Of a stretch of DNA of 64,000 nucleotides, positions 58,988 through 64,000 are shown one piece after another (position 1 is the first letter of the stretch; the number at the start of each line of letters is the position of its first letter). Location of the stretch: assembly GCA_001970955.1 (NCBI GenBank), contig MPUH01000082.1:1-64000 (forward strand), given 5' to 3'. This stretch comes from Stentor coeruleus. Its lineage: Eukaryota; Ciliophora; Heterotrichea; Heterotrichida; Stentoridae. Made by a program: the position numbers and the translations under genes. Under the pieces are notes generated by a model. The model saw nothing but the letters and a program-made list of their open reading frames with translations, was not told the DNA's origin and ran no database searches.

Positions 58988-59776
58988 ATGTCAAATTCAT
59001 ATTTAACGAAAATGTTTAAAAAATTAGCCCCAGTAATCGAACTGCCTGAAAGCCGAAGCGGATCATCATCTCCAGTGCACAAACGTTCAAAAACCCAGCC
59101 TAAAACTCGTTGTCCAAGTTCCCCTGCTGATTCCACATCACAAGTTTGGATGATAATACAATCAAGAAGAGATTTAGACAAAAAAATGCGAACAATGCAT
59201 AAAAACGTCAAAAGTACAAAAGAAAAGCCAAGACCTAACTCTAGATCAAAGCTTGAAAGTCCATGCAACAAAAGTATGAAAGAGCCTCACGATTGGAAAA
59301 ATGACTCCTTCAGTATAGATAAGAAAAAAATTGAACTTAAAAACTCAATCAAACTTCGGAAAGAAAAATCAAAAGAAATCAAAGAAAAAATTGCAGTCAA
59401 AGCTTTTAAAGCAAGATATGATATAAAACTTCAATCAGCACTTGATTTAGAATTTATAAAAAAACGTGATGAATTATTATATCAGCAAAAGAAAGAAAAG
59501 GTTAACAGTATAAAAAATGATTTGAAAAATGCGAAACATAAAAGAGCGGTAAGTAATCAAGCATTACGTGAAATTAGTAGTATGGATTATCAAAATCGAT
59601 TGAATAAAATAGTGGAGATAAATAAAAATGCTGAGAATTCATTAAAATTACTTGAGCAGAAACAGGAAATTGCATTGGAAAGGATGAAAAGTTCTTGTGA
59701 GTTTAAGGAAAATGTGCTTAAGGTTATGCCAGATAGGTCTTTGTCAGACTTTTCTTCAAAAAGCAATAAATTTTAA
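58988..59776 (+). CDS. Basic coiled-coil protein of unknown function
   Basis: A 262-residue protein. The N-terminal 90 residues are Ser/Pro/Arg-rich and probably disordered (PESRSGSSSPVHKRSKTQPK). The rest is a Lys/Glu-rich helix (KKIELKNSIKLRKEKSKEIK; LKLLEQKQEIALERMKSS) that ends in a short Ser-rich tail. This is a style common in ciliate cytoskeletal proteins; no family recognised. Ends in TAA, about 55 bases before the doubtful assembly join. Confidence 0.72.
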   Translation: MSNSYLTKMFKKLAPVIELPESRSGSSSPVHKRSKTQPKTRCPSSPADSTSQVWMIIQSRRDLDKKMRTMHKNVKSTKEKPRPNSRSKLESPCNKSMKEPHDWKNDSFSIDKKKIELKNSIKLRKEKSKEIKEKIAVKAFKARYDIKLQSALDLEFIKKRDELLYQQKKEKVNSIKNDLKNAKHKRAVSNQALREISSMDYQNRLNKIVEINKNAENSLKLLEQKQEIALERMKSSCEFKENVLKVMPDRSLSDFSSKSNKF

Positions 59777-59830
59777 AGTGGTTTTATGATAAATATTGTC
59801 TTTGTTTCCAAATCATTTGGATTTTATTAT

Positions 59831-60008
59831 TAGTATTTTATATTTCTTATATGCTTTAAAAATGATATTTGTCCTTTGGTTTTTCGAATATGACTTTTTT
59901 ATGAACTTGACTATAATTTTACTTTTTATANTAGTATTTTATATTTCTTATATGCTTTAAAAATGATATTTGTCCTTTGGTTTTTCGAATATGACTTTTT
60001 TATGAACT
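59831..60008. repeat. Duplicated contig ends around an n (assembly join)
   Basis: Bases 59831-59907 and 59932-60008 are the same 77-bp sequence on either side of the n at 59931. As with the other n, this looks like two overlapping contigs joined without merging. Confidence 0.8.
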
Positions 60009-60089
60009 CAACCTATTCTCTTTATTTTCATTTAAACTAGTCACTTAAAGCTAATAGCATATTTCTTAAAATATCATAATATATTCATA

Positions 60090-62489
60090 ATGTATCCTAA
60101 TCGCTATGCGTCCCAACAAAACCTTTCAAATGAAAAAATAGCAGAATTGGTAACCATTACTCAGAAGCAAACCTACCTGGAAAAGCAAATCCAGATAGAG
60201 TCCTTAGAACGAGAAAGAGAAGCTACACTTCATTTATTAAACGATGTTCAAAAAACCCAACACGCTCATAGTCCAAGGCCTTCAAAAGAACGTTCAGCTT
60301 TATTAGAAGAAGCTCGTAGAAGGCAAAAAGAAAGAGCTCTTCTTGGTGATCAAAGCAACAAAGCGACAAAAAAGTACTTAGACGGTACTGAAGAAAAAGA
60401 ACCGGCTTTAAGTCTTTCTAGATTTTCCGAAGATAAGAATCCAAGGTACATAAGCGAACGTGATTATAGTCTACCCGAACAAAAAAGTCAGCAAATTATT
60501 GAAAAACAACAGCCTATCGACAAAGACATAAGAAAAAATCCTGACGAATCTTATGAATTCAAACTTTTCATCGACCAAGAATACATGCAACTAAAACAAG
60601 AACTTGAAAACCTCCGCAAAGGTCCTAAAACCATAGAAACTATTCAGAAAAAACCTTTTAAAACTACTCCAGTATCAAAAAGCTATAAAAAAGAACCAGA
60701 AGTTTTAACTCAATTTAAAGAAAAACCAACTAGAGATATTGAAATAATTGAAGATAATTATGTTGTATCCAAACCTCAAAGGGAATGCGAAATCAAAACA
60801 ACCCCACCTCCTAATAATCCTCGTAAGACTGAAGAGATTATCGTTAAGCCACAAAATAAAGCTAAAATGTTTAAAGTTGAGAGTTCAAGTATGGATATTG
60901 TCCCTGAGGCTTCTAGAAAAAGTCCTATAGGGAATACAAGAAAAAGTCAAGATATAGAGACAAGTAAAAATAGTGTTAAAAAAAAAGATGTTCCTGAAAT
61001 GTCGATTCAATTACAAAACTCTAATTTGAATATAGCAGCTATTGAACCTGTCAATAATCCTATGAATACTTTTGATACTCCACTTAGTATGACATCATCA
61101 GATTTTGCCCCTAAACCTGGACCAAATAGAGCATCGTGGAATTTAGAAACTCCATATCAGTCACAGCCGGTGAATATGTGGAATAATAATTATAACCAAT
61201 ATAATCCTTATCCATACCCTTATCCTACAACTCAAGTATATCCTTCTGCACCATATTATCAGCAACCACCAGTAGCTTATAATTATCCTTATAACTATAC
61301 AGAAAATAGATATCAATATGCTAACCCTTATAATGCACCTCCACAATATTATTCTACTAATGAATACCCTAATCAAAACTATAACCCAAACCCAAATTAT
61401 AATCAATATCAGAATCCTAATCCTAATATGAATTCTAGTTATAATATGAATCCTAATCCTAATGCGAATTCTAGTCATAATATGAATCTTAGTCCTAATG
61501 TGAATCCTAATGCTAATCTAAATACTAATTTGAATACTAGTATAAATTCAAGTATAGTGATTAATCCAAATGAAATTTCAAGAAGTGTTGAATCTCCTTG
61601 TCAAAGAACTGAAAATATACTAAGAAAAATCAATGCTAATAATGAACTTCTTCAACAGACTGATATTTTTGACGATGAAGATGAGGGTGAGATTATTAAT
61701 AAAGAGTATAAAGACCCTGGTAATCGAACTCTTCAAGCTGAAGAGGTTGTAAAGCCTGTACGAAAAGCTGTCTGGGCTAAATCACAAGTCGAAAAAGACT
61801 CTGATAATTTTCCAATAAAAAAAGCAGAAAGTGAGAAATCCGAAACCAAAGATCCAAGTTTCCAAGCTTTTGAGGATGAAGATGAACCAATAGAAAATCA
61901 AGACTCATCCCATATAAAAAAATCTCCTACAAGAAAAACTTCACCAAAAATCCAATCGCCTCCAATAGAAAATATTTCAGAGCCACCAATAGAAATAAAA
62001 AAACCAGTACTCTTAGAATTTGGCTCAAGTCCAAACAAAAGCTTAGCTGAAATGTTTAAAGAAAAAAACAAGAATTTTGTTAGTCAATTAAATATAAGAG
62101 ATCAGCAAGCTATAAGACAAGATCATAAACAAAAAACCAAAGAAGAACTTTTGGAAATAAGGAAAAATTTGGTAAAAGCTCCAAAAATAGACCAGAAAAA
62201 ATCAGATGTTATTGAAATACAAATAGAAGAAAAGAAATCTAATAAAGAACCTAGTTCGGCTTTAATGGAAAGGTTAGCAACAGGACAAAGAGTTAAGGTT
62301 ACTAAAGAAGAAATGAGGAAACTTAATAAGAAAAACTATCAAATGCTGCCTGAGGTTAGAAAAAAACAGGAAGAAGATCAGAAAAGATTAGAAAAACAAC
62401 AGAGGATACAAAAAGCTAAAGAATTTGAAAGAGTTAGAGTAACCCAAACTAAACAAGATAAGAGACCTAAACCTAGTATTGAAAATTAA
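60090..62489 (+). CDS. Large low-complexity protein with Asn/Pro repeats
   Basis: A 799-residue protein. A coiled coil lies at about 10-110 (QTYLEKQIQIESLEREREAT). A Lys/Pro/Ser-rich disordered stretch follows, then a Tyr/Pro/Asn-rich block (about 365-500), with YPYPYPTTQVYPSAPYY first and then short NPNPN and NMN repeats. Next come acidic and Lys-rich parts. The C-terminus (about 715-799) is a conserved-looking charged helix: LATGQRVKVTKEEMRKLNKK then NYQMLPEVRKKQEEDQKRLE. The Asn/Tyr block is prion-like and could drive condensate formation. No catalytic domain or family recognised. Ends in TAA. Confidence 0.78.
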   Translation: MYPNRYASQQNLSNEKIAELVTITQKQTYLEKQIQIESLEREREATLHLLNDVQKTQHAHSPRPSKERSALLEEARRRQKERALLGDQSNKATKKYLDGTEEKEPALSLSRFSEDKNPRYISERDYSLPEQKSQQIIEKQQPIDKDIRKNPDESYEFKLFIDQEYMQLKQELENLRKGPKTIETIQKKPFKTTPVSKSYKKEPEVLTQFKEKPTRDIEIIEDNYVVSKPQRECEIKTTPPPNNPRKTEEIIVKPQNKAKMFKVESSSMDIVPEASRKSPIGNTRKSQDIETSKNSVKKKDVPEMSIQLQNSNLNIAAIEPVNNPMNTFDTPLSMTSSDFAPKPGPNRASWNLETPYQSQPVNMWNNNYNQYNPYPYPYPTTQVYPSAPYYQQPPVAYNYPYNYTENRYQYANPYNAPPQYYSTNEYPNQNYNPNPNYNQYQNPNPNMNSSYNMNPNPNANSSHNMNLSPNVNPNANLNTNLNTSINSSIVINPNEISRSVESPCQRTENILRKINANNELLQQTDIFDDEDEGEIINKEYKDPGNRTLQAEEVVKPVRKAVWAKSQVEKDSDNFPIKKAESEKSETKDPSFQAFEDEDEPIENQDSSHIKKSPTRKTSPKIQSPPIENISEPPIEIKKPVLLEFGSSPNKSLAEMFKEKNKNFVSQLNIRDQQAIRQDHKQKTKEELLEIRKNLVKAPKIDQKKSDVIEIQIEEKKSNKEPSSALMERLATGQRVKVTKEEMRKLNKKNYQMLPEVRKKQEEDQKRLEKQQRIQKAKEFERVRVTQTKQDKRPKPSIEN

Positions 62490-62975
62490 GTTTTTAATTA
62501 ATTATTTCTAAATATTGTCGAAAGGTTTTGATGATAAGTTTAGGATAAGATCCTGGAATAAATTTTTTTTTTTGGGAATGTGAGAAAAATTGTTGTGGAT
62601 GATCAAATACTATTATAATGATTAGTATGAGTAAAAATTTGAATTGGCTTTTTTTGTGAAGAATTGAATTGATAATGATGTTTTTGTGTTTTTTAATTAA
62701 AAAAAATATTTGGTTTATGAATTTATAGTGTTAAGTAATTTAAATGTTTATAAATATATACCACAATTATTTACATGACTGAACTTGAATATATTATTAA
62801 AAACTTTAAAATAATCATTCTAAAAAAACCACTAATAAAAATCATCTATCAAAAGCATTTCCAATCCTTACCAAGTAGTTTTTATAAGTAAAATCTACAC
62901 TTAAAATCCCATAATATTTACACAAAAGCAAAATATTCTATTATATCAAATATCTACATTTATAATTAAATCCTT
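62490..62975. other. AT-rich spacer between convergent genes
   Basis: No coding frame or RNA gene seen. Confidence 0.45.
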
Positions 62976-64000
62976 TTAATTGTCTTTCATAGAAATATTT
63001 TCTAATGTCTGCCTTATAATAGGATTTTTATTACCAATTTCTTTCAGTGAATATGGCGAAACACATAAACTATGACTTATATCTTTAGTTTTATATATAC
63101 CAACCAATTGATCAGCAACTTCAAACATTTGATACCTAAGAGAGACAACAATAAACTGAGCATTTTTTGTCTCCCCTTTAATATAATTAGCAATAACAGA
63201 AACATTTTGGAAATCTAATGCTGCATCTACTTCATCCATAACATATAAAGAATTTGGTTTATAATGATGAAGAGCAAAAACTAAAGCAAGCGAACTTAAA
63301 GTTTTCTCACCACCAGAAAGATTCGCCATTTTTTGCCAGTTTTTCGATGGAGGTCGGACTGTGAAAATTATCCCTTCAGCAAATGGGTCTGTAGAATCAG
63401 CGAATTCTAGTTCAGCACCCCCACCTCTAGTTAATAAACAATACATTTCTCTAAGCTTTAAAGATATTTCTCTAATCCCTTTAGTAAATTCATTAAACCT
63501 TTTGTTTTTGTATTCAATATACAAGTTTTTCAGAGTATTTTCATGTTGTTTGGCTTCGGAAAGATTTTTTTCTTTTTGGGTTTTGTCATCTAGTCTGTTT
63601 TTGTACTCTTGGATTATATTAAGATTTGGCCTATCTGTTGATAGCTCGTCATCGATAAGCTTTTCGATTTCTCCTATTATTTGGATTTTGTCAATCATTT
63701 CGTTTAGTTCAGCTTCTGTAGCTTCCCAGTCAACAGGGCGAAACAGGTTTTTTCTTTCTTCTGCAAAAAGATTTTTCTTACTTTGGTGCTCTGGATTTGT
63801 TGGCTCATTATTCTCAATAGCAATCCCGTCAAAAATCGACAAATAATCTTTTTCCATATTCCTAAAATCCTCAATTGTATGCTCCAACCTTATCTGCCAC
63901 TTCTGAACTTCAACTTTCAAATCTTTCATCTCACTACACAACTGCCTTTTTTTTAGTTCAGCTTCATTTTTTGCTGTCAAAATACTATCAAACTCCTTAG
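62976..64000 (-). CDS. SMC4: SMC4, condensin ATPase subunit (C-terminal part)
   Basis: The frame is open to the window edge, so the gene begins to the right; about 340 residues are visible. The end of the coiled coil (to about 165 visible residues) is followed by the C-terminal ATPase half. This has GGGAELEFADSTDPFAEGII, the ABC signature LSGGEKTLSSLALVFALHHY, and Walker B YVMDEVDAALD. The D-loop and H-loop region ends with LVGIYKT. The DSTDPFAEGI and LVGIYKT forms point to SMC4 rather than SMC1-3. With SMC2 and kleisin it compacts chromosomes at mitosis. Ends in TAA. Confidence 0.92.
   Translation of the reverse strand, partial: KEFDSILTAKNEAELKKRQLCSEMKDLKVEVQKWQIRLEHTIEDFRNMEKDYLSIFDGIAIENNEPTNPEHQSKKNLFAEERKNLFRPVDWEATEAELNEMIDKIQIIGEIEKLIDDELSTDRPNLNIIQEYKNRLDDKTQKEKNLSEAKQHENTLKNLYIEYKNKRFNEFTKGIREISLKLREMYCLLTRGGGAELEFADSTDPFAEGIIFTVRPPSKNWQKMANLSGGEKTLSSLALVFALHHYKPNSLYVMDEVDAALDFQNVSVIANYIKGETKNAQFIVVSLRYQMFEVADQLVGIYKTKDISHSLCVSPYSLKEIGNKNPIIRQTLENISMKDN

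Noticed and set aside
61161-61478. Minus-strand 105-codon Ile/Arg-rich frame
   Set aside because: Antisense of the NPN/YP repeats in the 799-residue gene; its repeats come from that DNA repeat.
1-64000. A ciliate code with TAA/TAG read as Gln
   Set aside because: All large conserved genes (RMC1, UFL1, SRPK, RBR, chitin synthase, MIC60, SMC4 and others) have no in-frame TAA or TAG and end in them at the expected length. The few stop-containing frames are better seen as broken genes.
1-64000. tRNA genes, rRNA, CRISPR arrays, telomere repeats
   Set aside because: Scanned for GGTTCGAATCC-type B boxes, repeated spacer arrays and C-rich telomere repeats; none seen. The window appears chromosome-internal.
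1-64000. Retrovirus-like or Polinton-like elements
   Set aside because: No reverse transcriptase, integrase, capsid or long terminal repeats were seen; the only mobile element is the short DNA-transposon relic.

Overview
This window looks like macronuclear DNA of a heterotrich ciliate, most likely Stentor or a close relative. The sequence is very AT-rich, with closely packed, mostly intronless genes on both strands. Wherever I could prove an intron from reading frame it is a 15-nt GTA...AG mini-intron: GTAAGAAATAGTAAG in RMC1, GTAATCCCTACATAG in RAD1, GTAATTTATAATCAG in a FYVE gene and GTATTTAGAAATTAG in a small helical gene. The gene set includes cilium and condensin genes (DNAAF1, SMC4) and ciliate-style kinases. 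The conserved genes use the standard code: roughly 140 Trp codons in them are all TGG, and none has an in-frame TAA, TAG or TGA. Two single n bases (24259 and 59931) are each flanked by a duplicated 67-77 bp sequence and look like scaffold joins.

Layout. 1-10 kb: a PH-domain CAMK-type kinase, RMC1 (Mon1-Ccz1 regulator), GINS subunit PSF2, a small coiled-coil gene, a FYVE-type zinc-finger gene, a TauE/SafE transporter divergent from an inositol 5-phosphatase, then a gene-poor stretch. 10-20 kb: ribosomal protein eL14 convergent with UFL1 (one base apart), a degenerate reading frame, a RING-H2 protein, an ataxin-2 homologue, a split small gene, a coiled-coil gene, an SR-protein kinase, and the relic of a pogo/Tc1-like DNA transposon. 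20-29 kb: GST-like protein, RBR E3 ligase with membrane tail, unknown helical protein, DNAAF1, RAD1, ankyrin-like protein and two small genes. 29-39 kb: three OSCA/TMEM63-like channel genes plus a fragment of a fourth, formed by segmental duplication. 39-53 kb: a decaying beta-hydroxyacid dehydrogenase gene, an acid-lipase-type hydrolase, coiled-coil genes, a chitin synthase with an unusual C-terminal Cro/C1-type helix-turn-helix, MIC60, a broken EF-hand/NPHP4-like gene and an acidic secreted protein. 53-64 kb: sparse, with tandem repeats, a cathepsin-B-like protease, two large low-complexity genes and the 3' part of SMC4 running off the window.

The genes do not form one pathway; this is an ordinary eukaryotic chromosome segment. 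Themes are DNA replication and checkpoint (PSF2, RAD1, SMC4), ubiquitin and UFM1 ligases (RING-H2, RBR, UFL1), endolysosome and membranes (RMC1, FYVE, lipase, cathepsin, OSCA-like), and cilia (DNAAF1, NPHP4-like). The most unusual items are the chitin synthase-HTH fusion, the OSCA-like gene cluster with a fossil copy, the transposon relic with a PCNA-box-like tail, and a set of frame-conserved but stop-containing reading frames. I cannot name the biology behind that last set.
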